The notes under the pieces: model-generated
What the model was told of the DNA's origin: nothing
The model's database searches: none
Seen by the model: only the letters and a program-made list of their open reading frames with translations
Shown: positions 7,903 through 14,968 of the stretch, piece after piece
How the letters are laid out: every line of letters starts with the position of its first letter
How positions within the stretch are numbered: the stretch's first letter is position 1
Position numbers and translations under genes: made by a program
NCBI GenBank assembly: GCA_949840605.1
Contig: CATKXN010000054.1
Span: 1-17,434 of the forward strand
DNA: 17,434 bases
Source: an uncultured Alistipes sp.
GTDB taxonomy: Bacteria; Bacteroidota; Bacteroidia; Bacteroidales; Rikenellaceae
Reading direction: 5' to 3'

Positions 7903-7984
7903 TTCACGGCGTTCCGCCGTGTTTACAAGTCTGACCCCACCCCAAACCCCTCCCTCGGGAGGGGCTTGTCGCACGCGACCGGAA
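7903..7984 (-). repeat. Dispersed GC-rich intergenic repeat, copy A (purH/purD gap)
   Basis: About 82 bp, matching copy B at 11693-11775 in all but roughly six positions; the central stretch 7925-7967 is identical. It holds two hairpins: CACGGCG/CGCCGTG with a 3-nt loop (7905-7921), and a GC-rich palindrome (7947-7964). A weaker GTCGC/GCGAC stem lies at its right end. It starts 12 nt after the purH stop on the - strand. The unused + strand frame would read DPTPNPSLGRGLS, a string often seen in spurious short Bacteroidetes ORFs. It is probably a REP-like or non-autonomous mobile repeat, not a gene. The strand given follows the flanking genes. Confidence 0.88.
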
Positions 7985-7996
7985 ATATGTTAAAAA

Positions 7997-9526
7997 TCAA
8001 TGCTTGAAATGGCGTTCGCCCGTGAATACCATCGCAATGCCCTTCTCGTCGGCCTTCCGAACCGAATCCTCGTCGCGGACCGATCCGCCGGGCTGCACGA
8101 TCGCCGTCACGCCGTATTCGGCGGCCAGCGTCACGCAGTCGTCGAAGGGGAAGAACCCGTCCGACGCCAGCACCAGCCCCTCGGTGACACCTGCGGCATG
8201 CGCCTGTTTCAGAGCGATCTCCGCCGAACCGATGCGGTTCATCTGTCCGGCGCCGACGCCCAGCGTCCGGCCGTCCTTGACCGCCACGATGGCGTTCGAC
8301 TTCACGTGCTTGACGATATGCCAGCCGAAATTCAGGTCCTCCATCTGCTCCGGAGCGGGTTTCACCTTCGTGACGCACATATCGGCCATCACGGCCTTCG
8401 TCGCCACGTCGAGGTCCTGCACCAGCAGGCCGCCGTTGACGCTCACATACTGTTTCGGGTCTACGGCACCCTTGTCCATATTGACTTCGAGCAGACGCAG
8501 GTTCTTTTTCGTCGTGAGCACTTCGAGCGCGCCCTCGTCGAATTTCGGGGCCATGATGATCTCCAGAAAGATCGGCTTCATCAGCTCGGCCACCTCTTTC
8601 GTCACGGTGCAGTTCGTGGCCACGATGCCGCCGAAGATCGACACCTTGTCGGCCTCGTAAGCCTTGGTCCACGCCTCCACGACGTCCTTGCCCGTGGCCG
8701 CACCGCAGGGATTCATGTGTTTCAGCCCCACGCAGAACGGCTTGTCGAATTCGCGCACGATGCACAGCGCGGCGTTGGCGTCCTGGATATTGTTGTACGA
8801 CAACTCCTTGCCGTTGAGCTGTTTGGCGAACGCCAGCGAATAGGGAACCTCCTTCTCCTCGCGGTAGAACCGGGCCGACTGGTGGGGGTTCTCGCCGTAG
8901 CGCAGCGACTGCACGAGGTCGAATTCGAGGAACAGTTTTTCGTTCAGGCCAGCCTGCGCACGCATATAGGTCGCGATCATCGCGTCGTACTCGGCGGTGT
9001 GCGTGTAGGCTTTGGCCGAGAGTTTCAGGCGCGTGGCCTTCTCGGTGTTGCCGCCGGCACGAATCTCGTTCAGAATCATCTCATAGTCCGCGGGATCGCA
9101 CACGACCGTCACGTCGGCCCAGTTCTTGGCCGCCGAACGCAGCATCGAAGGCCCGCCGATGTCGATGTTCTCGATGGCATCCTCCATCTTCACGCCGGGC
9201 GTCTCGATCGTCCGGCGGAACGGATAGAGGTTCACGCAGACCATGTCGATAAACTCGATATGATTGTCTTTCAATGCTTTCAGGTGTTCCGGATCGTCGC
9301 GGCGGGCCAGCAGACCGCCGTGTACGTTCGGATGCAGGGTCTTCACACGGCCGTCGCAGATCTCGGGAAATCCCGTGACGTCGCTGATGTTGATTACCTC
9401 CACACCGCTGTCGGCCAGCAGTTTCATCGTGCCGCCCGTGGCGATCACCTCCCAGCCCAGGGCCCGCAGTCCCTTGGCGAACTCCTCGACACCGGTTTTG
9501 TCGCTTACGCTTATTAATGCTCGCAT
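7997..9526 (-). CDS. purH: Bifunctional AICAR transformylase / IMP cyclohydrolase PurH
   Basis: 509 residues, full length. It catalyses the last two steps to IMP: formylation of AICAR with 10-formyl-THF, then ring closure. The N-terminal cyclohydrolase domain (about 1-195) shows ISVSDKTG, ATGGT, GRVKTLHPNVHGG (59-71) and DIGGPSMLRSAAKN (122-135). The transformylase domain shows RYGENPHQ (209-216), the catalytic Lys-His pair in LKHMNPCG (Lys 269, His 270), FGGIVATN, and near the end VLASDGFFPFDD and IVQPGGSVRD. The ATG at 9526 gives the canonical start MRALISVSDKTG. It begins 12 nt after the PPOX-fold gene and is followed by repeat copy A. Confidence 0.98.
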   Translation of the reverse strand: MRALISVSDKTGVEEFAKGLRALGWEVIATGGTMKLLADSGVEVINISDVTGFPEICDGRVKTLHPNVHGGLLARRDDPEHLKALKDNHIEFIDMVCVNLYPFRRTIETPGVKMEDAIENIDIGGPSMLRSAAKNWADVTVVCDPADYEMILNEIRAGGNTEKATRLKLSAKAYTHTAEYDAMIATYMRAQAGLNEKLFLEFDLVQSLRYGENPHQSARFYREEKEVPYSLAFAKQLNGKELSYNNIQDANAALCIVREFDKPFCVGLKHMNPCGAATGKDVVEAWTKAYEADKVSIFGGIVATNCTVTKEVAELMKPIFLEIIMAPKFDEGALEVLTTKKNLRLLEVNMDKGAVDPKQYVSVNGGLLVQDLDVATKAVMADMCVTKVKPAPEQMEDLNFGWHIVKHVKSNAIVAVKDGRTLGVGAGQMNRIGSAEIALKQAHAAGVTEGLVLASDGFFPFDDCVTLAAEYGVTAIVQPGGSVRDEDSVRKADEKGIAMVFTGERHFKH

Positions 9527-9538
9527 GTTTTTCTGTTT

Positions 9539-9955
9539 CTATTTATCGATTACAAAATTTTCCGAATGATAATCGGTGTAGGTCCGACCGTCGCACGCCG
9601 TGAAACGCAGCACGCAGTAGTCGGGATCGTCCACGCCCAGCGGATAATACTCCGTGTCGCCCTCGCGCCAGATCAGCCTCCGGCTCGCAGGATCGGTGAG
9701 CGTCTCCATACGCCCCCGGAGCATCACGCCCCGGAATCCCGCCGGATCGCAGAAATAGACGCTCGCCTTCGGATCGCGGCGGTACTGGGCAACCCGCATG
9801 GAGTGCGTATTGGTCGTGAAATAAAAGGTCCGCAACCCTTCGCGCACCCGTGGAGCCAGCATCGCCTTCATGTTCGGGAAGCCCGCTTCGTCCACCGAAG
9901 CGACGAAAGCCGTCGGCTGGCTGTCGATCAGCCGTTCCACCTCTTGCCGGGTCAT
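9539..9955 (-). CDS. Pyridoxamine 5'-phosphate oxidase (PPOX)-fold protein, probably flavin-binding
   Basis: 138 residues. The sequence fits the small split-barrel PPOX-like group often annotated as general stress or pyridoxamine-phosphate-oxidase family: N-terminal helix MTRQEVERLID, strands AFVASVDEAGFPNMKAMLA, then RTFYFTTNTHSMRVAQYRRD and KASVYFCDP, and LRGRMETLTDP. The family usually binds FMN, sometimes F420 or haem, and acts in the cytoplasm. The C-terminal residues expected of true PdxH are not evident, so vitamin B6 synthesis is not claimed. It lies between purN (91 nt upstream) and purH (12 nt downstream), so it is likely cotranscribed with purine genes. Why is unknown. The 91-nt gap before it shows no clear element. 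Confidence 0.85.
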   Translation of the reverse strand: MTRQEVERLIDSQPTAFVASVDEAGFPNMKAMLAPRVREGLRTFYFTTNTHSMRVAQYRRDPKASVYFCDPAGFRGVMLRGRMETLTDPASRRLIWREGDTEYYPLGVDDPDYCVLRFTACDGRTYTDYHSENFVIDK

Positions 9956-10046
9956 TGTCCGATCAAATTTAAATTTCAGCCGGGACTTTTCGTCAGCGCG
10001 CTTTTCATTCGGGGCTTGCGGGGGAAGTGCCGAAGAAAGAGCGCGA

Positions 10047-10613
10047 TCACGAAAAGCCGATCAGTTTTTTAATCGTTTCCACATACAGCGGATACTCCAC
10101 CGCATGGATCATCGCTTCCAGCTCTTCGATGTCGCTCCCCTCGTAGGGAAAGGCCCGCTGGGCGATGATGCGCCCGCCGTCGAGCTCGCCGTCGACGTAA
10201 TGGATCGTCACCCCGAAGACCTTGACGCCGTATTCCAGCGCCTGTTCGATCGCGTGCGCGCCCCGGAAAGCCGGCAGCAGCGACGGATGGATGTTGATGA
10301 TCCGTCCCTCATAGGCCCCCAGCAGTTCGTCGCCGATGATGCGCATGTAGCCCGCCAGGCAGACCAGCTCCACGCCCGCGGCATCCAGCCGCGCGATGAT
10401 CTCCCGTTCGTAGTCGGCCTTCGAAGCGTACTGCTTCGGGGCGAATACGAACGCCTCGACCCCGTGCTCCGCAGCCCTTTCGGCCACCTTCGCACCGGGC
10501 TTGTCGCAGACCATCAGCACCACTTCGGCAGCCAGCTCGCCCCGCTCGCAGGCCCGGACGATGGCTTCGAAATTGGTACCGCTGCCACTGGCGAAAACCG
10601 CGAGGCGCCGCAT
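10047..10613 (-). CDS. purN: Phosphoribosylglycinamide formyltransferase (GAR transformylase) PurN
   Basis: 188 residues, normal length. PurN transfers the formyl group of 10-formyl-THF to GAR, the third step. The start at 10613 gives MRRLAVFASGSGTNFEA, the conserved N-terminus with phosphate-binding GSGTN; the in-frame ATG at 10634 would run back into purM and add seven unlike residues. Catalytic residues are in place: Asn 107 and His 109 in INIHPSLLPAF, and Asp 145 in IHYVDGELDGG; the folate-side motif LAGYMRIIG is at 86-94. It starts 4 nt after the purM stop. With folD in the same operon, donor supply and use are genetically linked. Confidence 0.97.
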   Translation of the reverse strand: MRRLAVFASGSGTNFEAIVRACERGELAAEVVLMVCDKPGAKVAERAAEHGVEAFVFAPKQYASKADYEREIIARLDAAGVELVCLAGYMRIIGDELLGAYEGRIINIHPSLLPAFRGAHAIEQALEYGVKVFGVTIHYVDGELDGGRIIAQRAFPYEGSDIEELEAMIHAVEYPLYVETIKKLIGFS

Positions 10614-10617
10614 CGCG

Positions 10618-11643
10618 CTATCGGATGACGACACCCTCGGTGTCGGTTACGCGTCCGATGACCGAAGCCCGCTCGCCCTGGGCCGTGAGGATGTCGATGG
10701 CCTTCTGCGCCTCGCTTGCGTCGAGGGCGATGACCATGCCGATACCCATGTTGAAGATGTTGAACATCTCGCGGTGGGCCACCTGCCCGTACTTCTCGAG
10801 GAAGCGGAACACGGGCAGGATCTCCCACGTGCCCTCCTCGATCTCGAGGCCCTGGCCGTCGTGCAGGATGCGGGGAATGTTCTCGTCGAAACCGCCGCCC
10901 GTGATGTGGCTGATGCCGTGCACGTCGCAGTTGCGGATCACCTCCAGCACCTGTTTCACATAGATTTTCGTCGGCGTGAGCAACACCTCGCCCAACTGTT
11001 TGTTCGACAGTTCGGGGTACGATTCGCGCAGGTTCAGGCAGTTGTCGGCGACGATCTTGCGCACGAGGCTGAAACCGTTGGAGTGCACGCCGCTCGAAGC
11101 GATACCCACGAGCACGTCGCCTGCCTTGACTTTCGACCCGTCGATCAGCTTCGATTTCTCCACGACGCCCACCGTGAATCCGGCGATGTCGTACTCGCCC
11201 TCGGCGTACATGCCCGGCATCTCGGCGGTCTCGCCGCCCACCAGCGCACAGCCCGCCTGCCGGCAGCCGTCGGCGACGCCGGCGACGATGGCTTCGATCT
11301 TCTGGGGTTCGTTGCGGCCCACGGCCACGTAGTCGAGGAACTCCAGCGGTTCGGCGCCCTGCGCCAGCACGTCGTTGACGCACATAGCCACGGCGTCGAT
11401 ACCGATCGTGTCGTGCTTGTCCATCTCGAAGGCCAGTTTGAGCTTGGTGCCCACGCCGTCGGTACCGCTGACGAGCACCGGCTCCTTCACGTTCAGGGCC
11501 GAGAGGTCGAACATCCCGCCGAAGGCACCGATATTGCCCATCACACCCGGACGCGAGGTCGAAGCCACGTGCTTCTTGATGCGCCGCACCACTTCATACC
11601 CGGCTTCGAGATTCACGCCGGCCTTTTCATAACTTTGAGCCAT
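10618..11643 (-). CDS. purM: Phosphoribosylformylglycinamidine cyclo-ligase (AIR synthetase) PurM
   Basis: 341 residues, full length. PurM closes the imidazole ring of FGAM with ATP to give AIR. Signatures of the PurM/PurL ATP-binding fold are visible: GTDGVGTK (60-67), [20 protein letters not shown] (81-100), [13 protein letters not shown] (134-146), [30 protein letters not shown] and [11 protein letters not shown]. The ATG at 11643 gives [11 protein letters not shown], matching the usual start, where YxxAGV is conserved. It follows purF by 136 nt containing repeat copy B and precedes purN by 4 nt. The upstream leader is A/T-rich just before the ATG, which is usual for translation starts in this phylum. 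Confidence 0.98.
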   Translation of the reverse strand: MAQSYEKAGVNLEAGYEVVRRIKKHVASTSRPGVMGNIGAFGGMFDLSALNVKEPVLVSGTDGVGTKLKLAFEMDKHDTIGIDAVAMCVNDVLAQGAEPLEFLDYVAVGRNEPQKIEAIVAGVADGCRQAGCALVGGETAEMPGMYAEGEYDIAGFTVGVVEKSKLIDGSKVKAGDVLVGIASSGVHSNGFSLVRKIVADNCLNLRESYPELSNKQLGEVLLTPTKIYVKQVLEVIRNCDVHGISHITGGGFDENIPRILHDGQGLEIEEGTWEILPVFRFLEKYGQVAHREMFNIFNMGIGMVIALDASEAQKAIDILTAQGERASVIGRVTDTEGVVIR

Positions 11644-11692
11644 AAAACAATACTATTTTATTAAATTTCATGCTCCGGGAATGCTGTCGGCC

Positions 11693-11775
11693 TTCACGGC
11701 GTCCCGCCGTGTTCGCAAGTCTGACCCCACCCCAAACCCCTCCCTCGGGAGGGGCTTATCGCGTTGCGACCGGAA
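11693..11775 (-). repeat. Dispersed GC-rich intergenic repeat, copy B (purF/purM gap)
   Basis: About 83 bp and nearly identical to copy A at 7903-7984, in the same orientation relative to the genes. Differences fall mainly in the hairpin loop (TCC for TTC), in two bases just after the first hairpin, and in the right-end mini-stem (TCGC, GTT, GCGA here), so the paired arms of the two main hairpins (11695-11711 and 11737-11754) are fully kept. It begins 4 nt after the purF stop. The - strand contains four G-runs (11725-11744) that could form a G-quadruplex. Confidence 0.88.
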
Positions 11776-11779
11776 TGTT

Positions 11780-13198
11780 CTAACATTTCACATCCTTGTT
11801 GGCCTCCTCGGGCGACTGGTACAGCGCCGTGGGATAGCGTCCCGTGAAGCAGGCCATGCAAAGCTCGCTGCAGTTCCCGGCCTTGAGCAGCGACGCGGGC
11901 GAAAGGAACACCAGCGAATCGGCGCCGATCTCCTCGCACACGGCCCCGGGATTCTTGCGGGCCGAGATCAGTTCGTCATAGGTCGAGGTGTCCACGCCGT
12001 AAAAACAGGGACTGATCATCGGAGGGCTGGCGATGCGCACATGCACCTCGATGGCTCCCGCCTCCTTGAGCATCGTGACGATGCGCCGCGAGGTCGTGCC
12101 GCGCACGATCGAGTCGTCGACCAGCACCACGCGCTTGCCCTTGACGATCGAACGCACGGCCGAAAGTTTCATCCGCACACCCTTCTCGCGCAGTTCCTGG
12201 GTCGGCTGGATAAACGTGCGGCCGATATACTTGTTCTTGATAAGTCCCATTTCATACGGCAGACCGCTCGCCTCGGCATATCCCATCGCGGCGCTGAGGC
12301 TCGAGTCGGGCACGCCGACCACGATGTCCGCCTCGGCGGGCGCCTCCTTATAGAGCAGGCGTCCCGACTCCTTGCGGTAGGCGTGGACGTTGCGGCCGTC
12401 GATGTCGCTGTCCGGGCGTGCGAAATAGATGTACTCCATCGAGCACATCTCGTGACGCTTGTACATCGAGTAGTCGCGGCTGCGGATGCCCTGCCTGTCG
12501 ATCGTCACGATCTCGCCCGGCTCCACGTCGCGCACGAACTCCGCGCCCAGCACGTCGAAGGCGCAGGTCTCGCTCGACACCACCCAGCCGTCGCCCAGCC
12601 GGCCGATCGCCAGCGGACGCAGTCCGTACTTGTCGCGGCAGGCATAGATGCGGTTGGCCGTCATGATGAGGAAGGCGAAAGCCCCTTCGAGCATGTTCAG
12701 CGCGTCGATGATCGAGAAGATGCGCGGCCTGTCGTGGTAGCGCGTCTCCTTCTTGATCAGGTGGGCCAGAATCTCGCTGTCGGAGGTCGACTGGAACAAG
12801 CTGCCCTTGTTTTCGAGGTGGCGGCGCAGCAGCTCCGAATTGACGATGTTGCCGTTGTGCGCCAGTGCGAAATCGCCCGTGTTGTGGCGGAAGAGGAACG
12901 GCTGGACGTTCTCCATGCCGCCGCCCCCGGCCGTGGTGTAACGCACGTGTCCGATGGCCGTCGAGCCTTTCAGGGTCGCCAGCTTCTCTTCGTTGAAAAC
13001 TTCGGTCACCAGCCCCTCGCCCTTGATGCGGCGGAATGCGCCATTCTCATCCACCGAGACGATGCCGGCCCCCTCCTGTCCGCGGTGCTGCAGGGCATGA
13101 AGACCGTAGTAAGTCAGCGACGCGGCGTTCGGCACCCCGTAGATGCCGAACACCCCGCACTCCTCGTGCAATTCGCGGTCGCGGATCTCTTCCATCAT
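11780..13198 (-). CDS. purF: Amidophosphoribosyltransferase PurF (Bacillus-type, with propeptide and Fe-S ligands)
   Basis: 472 residues. PurF makes phosphoribosylamine from PRPP and glutamine, the committed and feedback-controlled first step. The start at 13198 (two ATGs in a row) leaves 13 residues before Cys 14 in HEECGVFGIYG; as in Bacillus subtilis PurF, these would be a propeptide removed to free the N-terminal nucleophile Cys. The Ntn glutaminase domain (about 14-240) shows GLHALQHRGQEGAG, IGHVRYTT and LAHNGNIVN. The phosphoribosyltransferase domain has the PRPP loop VVLVDDSIVRGTTS (357-370). Cys 252 (MCSMEY), Cys 398 (PCFYG), Cys 447 and Cys 450 (LCMAC) match the four ligands of the 4Fe-4S cluster in the Bacillus enzyme. 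The gene starts 1 nt after the purC stop. Confidence 0.97.
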   Translation of the reverse strand: MMEEIRDRELHEECGVFGIYGVPNAASLTYYGLHALQHRGQEGAGIVSVDENGAFRRIKGEGLVTEVFNEEKLATLKGSTAIGHVRYTTAGGGGMENVQPFLFRHNTGDFALAHNGNIVNSELLRRHLENKGSLFQSTSDSEILAHLIKKETRYHDRPRIFSIIDALNMLEGAFAFLIMTANRIYACRDKYGLRPLAIGRLGDGWVVSSETCAFDVLGAEFVRDVEPGEIVTIDRQGIRSRDYSMYKRHEMCSMEYIYFARPDSDIDGRNVHAYRKESGRLLYKEAPAEADIVVGVPDSSLSAAMGYAEASGLPYEMGLIKNKYIGRTFIQPTQELREKGVRMKLSAVRSIVKGKRVVLVDDSIVRGTTSRRIVTMLKEAGAIEVHVRIASPPMISPCFYGVDTSTYDELISARKNPGAVCEEIGADSLVFLSPASLLKAGNCSELCMACFTGRYPTALYQSPEEANKDVKC

Positions 13199-13199
13199 C

Positions 13200-13916
13200 T
13201 TAGGCGGTGATTTTTTTCAGACGTGCCAGAATCTCCTCGTAAGCCTCGCGGACCTTGCCCAGATCGCGGCGGAAACGGTCCTTGTCGAGTTTCTCGTTGG
13301 TCGTGGCGTCCCACAGGCGGCAGGTGTCGGGCGACACCTCGTCGGCCAGCACGATCTCGCCGTCGAGCGTCTTGCCGAACTCGATCTTGAAATCCACCAG
13401 CTTGATGTTCATCTTCAGGAACAGCTCCTTGAGCACCTCGTTGATCTTGGCCGTCATGGCGTACATCTCGTTCAGCTCCTCGTAGGTGGCGGCGCCGAGC
13501 GCTACGGCGTGGTGGTCGTTGATCAGCGGGTCGCCCAGCTCGTCCTTCTTGTAGCAGATGTCGAAGATCGTGTTCGAGGGCTGCGTACCCTCCTCGATGC
13601 CGAGACGCTGGGCCATCGAACCGGCGATGACGTTACGCACGATCACCTCCAGCGGAATGATCGTCACCTTGCGGCATATCTGGTCGCGGTCGTTGATGGT
13701 CTCGACGTAGTGGGTCTTGACGCCCGCCTTCTGGAGCTCCTTGAAAATAATCGTCGAAATGGCATTGTTCAGCACGCCCTTTCCTTCGATCGTGGCCTTC
13801 TTGATGTTGTTGAAAGCCGTCGCCGCATCCTTGTAGTGGATGATGATCTTGTCGGGATCGTCGGTGCGGAATACCTGTTTTGCCTTGCCCTCGTAGAGCA
13901 TTTCGAGCTGTTTCAT
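13200..13916 (-). CDS. purC: Phosphoribosylaminoimidazole-succinocarboxamide synthase (SAICAR synthetase) PurC
   Basis: 238 residues, normal for the short bacterial form. PurC condenses CAIR with aspartate using ATP to give SAICAR. Motifs seen are [10 protein letters not shown] (7-16), the nucleotide-binding start; [15 protein letters not shown] (86-100); LVDFKIEFG near 174; and [12 protein letters not shown] in the C-terminal third. The ATG at 13916 gives the usual [13 protein letters not shown]. The stop is 1 nt from the purF start, so translation is probably coupled. The 39-nt gap on its 5' side, after the secreted EEP-family gene, is A-rich on the coding strand and shows no hairpin. The enzymes for the step before (PurE/PurK) and after (PurB) are not in this window. 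Confidence 0.97.
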   Translation of the reverse strand: MKQLEMLYEGKAKQVFRTDDPDKIIIHYKDAATAFNNIKKATIEGKGVLNNAISTIIFKELQKAGVKTHYVETINDRDQICRKVTIIPLEVIVRNVIAGSMAQRLGIEEGTQPSNTIFDICYKKDELGDPLINDHHAVALGAATYEELNEMYAMTAKINEVLKELFLKMNIKLVDFKIEFGKTLDGEIVLADEVSPDTCRLWDATTNEKLDKDRFRRDLGKVREAYEEILARLKKITA

Positions 13917-13955
13917 GGTGTGTTTGGTGTTTTTAGAGTTTATTGATTCTTCGCT

Positions 13956-14939
13956 TTATTCCATATTGAAATCGACCAGGATGGGCCGGTGGTCCGAAGG
14001 GTGCCAGAAGTTCGACAGCCGGGCCGGATCGCGGACCGGTTCGGTGAAGTCGTCGGTCACCACGTCGGCATGAACGATACGTTCGTAGAGCAGCGGAGTG
14101 CAGTAGACGAAGTCGATACGCGCTTTTCCGCCGGTCGTCGTCTTGAGCACACCGGGATATTTCTCGGCAATCACATCCACGTAGGGGGTGTTCTGCAAAA
14201 TGTAGTCGTGGACCAGGAAGCGCGAATCGCCGGCCGGATATTTATAGAACCAGTTATCCAGTGACGAGCGCGAATTGAAGTCGCCCATCATCATCCACAA
14301 CTGCTTTTCGGCGTCCGGAACCGATTTGACCGTATGGTTGCAAACATACTCCATCTCCATGCGGCGGTATTTGTCGCCTCCGTGCTCGGCCCGGCTCGCC
14401 TCGCGGTCCTCCGCCCCGAAGGCATACGCCTGCGGCCAGGTGTGGAGCGTAACGATATTGAGCGTCTTGCCGTTCTTTTCGATGCGCGCCCAGCCGGCTC
14501 CGTGCGAAACGACGCTGTCGGGCTTCGCACCGACAATGCGCTGGACGTTCTCGATCGGATATTTCGAGGTGATGACCTGCGGGTAGTTGTCGCGATGACC
14601 ACCTACATACCAATATTTATGACCGTAGCGAGCCGCCAGTTCGCCCCAGTTGTCCGTCAGATACCGGTCAGCGACATCCATTTTGTCCGCCGTGCCGGTC
14701 TTGTAGATCGACTGTGCCTCGCACCACACGCAGATATCCGGGCTCTGTCTCTTCACCCACTTCACGAAAGTATCGTAATTGTCCCCCTGTCCGGACCACA
14801 TTCCGTTTTGAATGTTCCAGTACAGAAGACGCACGTTGTTTTTCGGGTTCTTGGCATTTTTCCGGGCGTGGACGCACACCGGAGCGAACATCGCTGCGAG
14901 GATCAGCACGCTGCAGATTCGAAACAAACTGGTTTTCAT
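13956..14939 (-). CDS. Secreted endonuclease/exonuclease/phosphatase (EEP)-family protein
   Basis: 327 residues from the ATG at 14939, with a Sec-type signal peptide: MKTSLFR, a hydrophobic core, and probable cleavage after VHA near 25. There is no lipobox, so a periplasmic or secreted protein is expected. The metal-dependent EEP (DNase I-like) catalytic set is complete: Asn 42 in YWNIQNG, Glu 74 in VWCEAQ, His 166 in TLHTWPQ, Asp 220 and Asn 222 in MGDFNS, Asp 276 in RIDFVY, and Asp 316-His 317 in HPSDHRPIL. Members cleave phosphodiester or phosphomonoester bonds in nucleic acids, phosphoinositides, sphingomyelin and similar compounds; the substrate here is not determinable. It starts 18 nt after the purL stop and lies 39 nt before purC, so a secreted hydrolase is embedded in a purine operon. 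Salvage of nucleotides is an attractive but unproven role. Confidence 0.93.
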   Translation of the reverse strand: MKTSLFRICSVLILAAMFAPVCVHARKNAKNPKNNVRLLYWNIQNGMWSGQGDNYDTFVKWVKRQSPDICVWCEAQSIYKTGTADKMDVADRYLTDNWGELAARYGHKYWYVGGHRDNYPQVITSKYPIENVQRIVGAKPDSVVSHGAGWARIEKNGKTLNIVTLHTWPQAYAFGAEDREASRAEHGGDKYRRMEMEYVCNHTVKSVPDAEKQLWMMMGDFNSRSSLDNWFYKYPAGDSRFLVHDYILQNTPYVDVIAEKYPGVLKTTTGGKARIDFVYCTPLLYERIVHADVVTDDFTEPVRDPARLSNFWHPSDHRPILVDFNME

Positions 14940-14958
14940 CGGTTATCGGTTTTAAGGT
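14940..14958 (-). other. purL/EEP-gene intercistronic leader with ACCTTAAA motif
   Basis: On the - strand the purL stop TAA runs directly into CCTTAAA, then ACCGAT and AACCG before the ATG at 14939. The layout, stop-CCTTAAA-...-CGAT-...-ATG over 18 nt, mirrors the SusC/SusD junction. ACCTTAAA ends 11 nt before the start. Its role is unknown. Confidence 0.35.
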
Positions 14959-14968
14959 TATCGGTTTT
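14941..14968 (-). repeat. Short tandem duplication at the purL 3' end
   Basis: A 13-nt unit (GGTTATCGGTTTT on the + strand) occurs at 14941-14953 and again at 14956-14968, period 15 nt. One copy spans the last purL codons and stop; the other fills the gap before the EEP gene. The second copy also provides an in-frame TAA, which backs up the purL stop. Confidence 0.8.

Noticed and set aside
7947..7964. GC-rich palindrome of the repeat as an intrinsic terminator for purH-side transcripts
   Set aside because: On the - strand it is followed by only three T residues and then G-runs, so it lacks the T-tract an intrinsic terminator needs.
7810..8007. Small + strand frame containing DPTPNPSLGRGLS
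   Set aside because: The peptide is the translation of the intergenic repeat. The same string appears in a frame over copy B, and it is a familiar artefact of this repeat type in Bacteroidetes gene calls.
9956..9971. TAAATTTG on the - strand, a perfect match to the Bacteroidetes -7 box, just before the PPOX-fold gene
   Set aside because: It lies only 8 nt before the ATG, so the transcript would have almost no leader, and no TTTG-like -33 element is found at the right distance.
11644..11660. TAGTATTG on the - strand just before purM as a possible -7 promoter box
   Set aside because: It has one mismatch to the consensus, sits about 4 nt from the ATG and lacks a -33 partner. It is more simply part of the A/T-rich leader.
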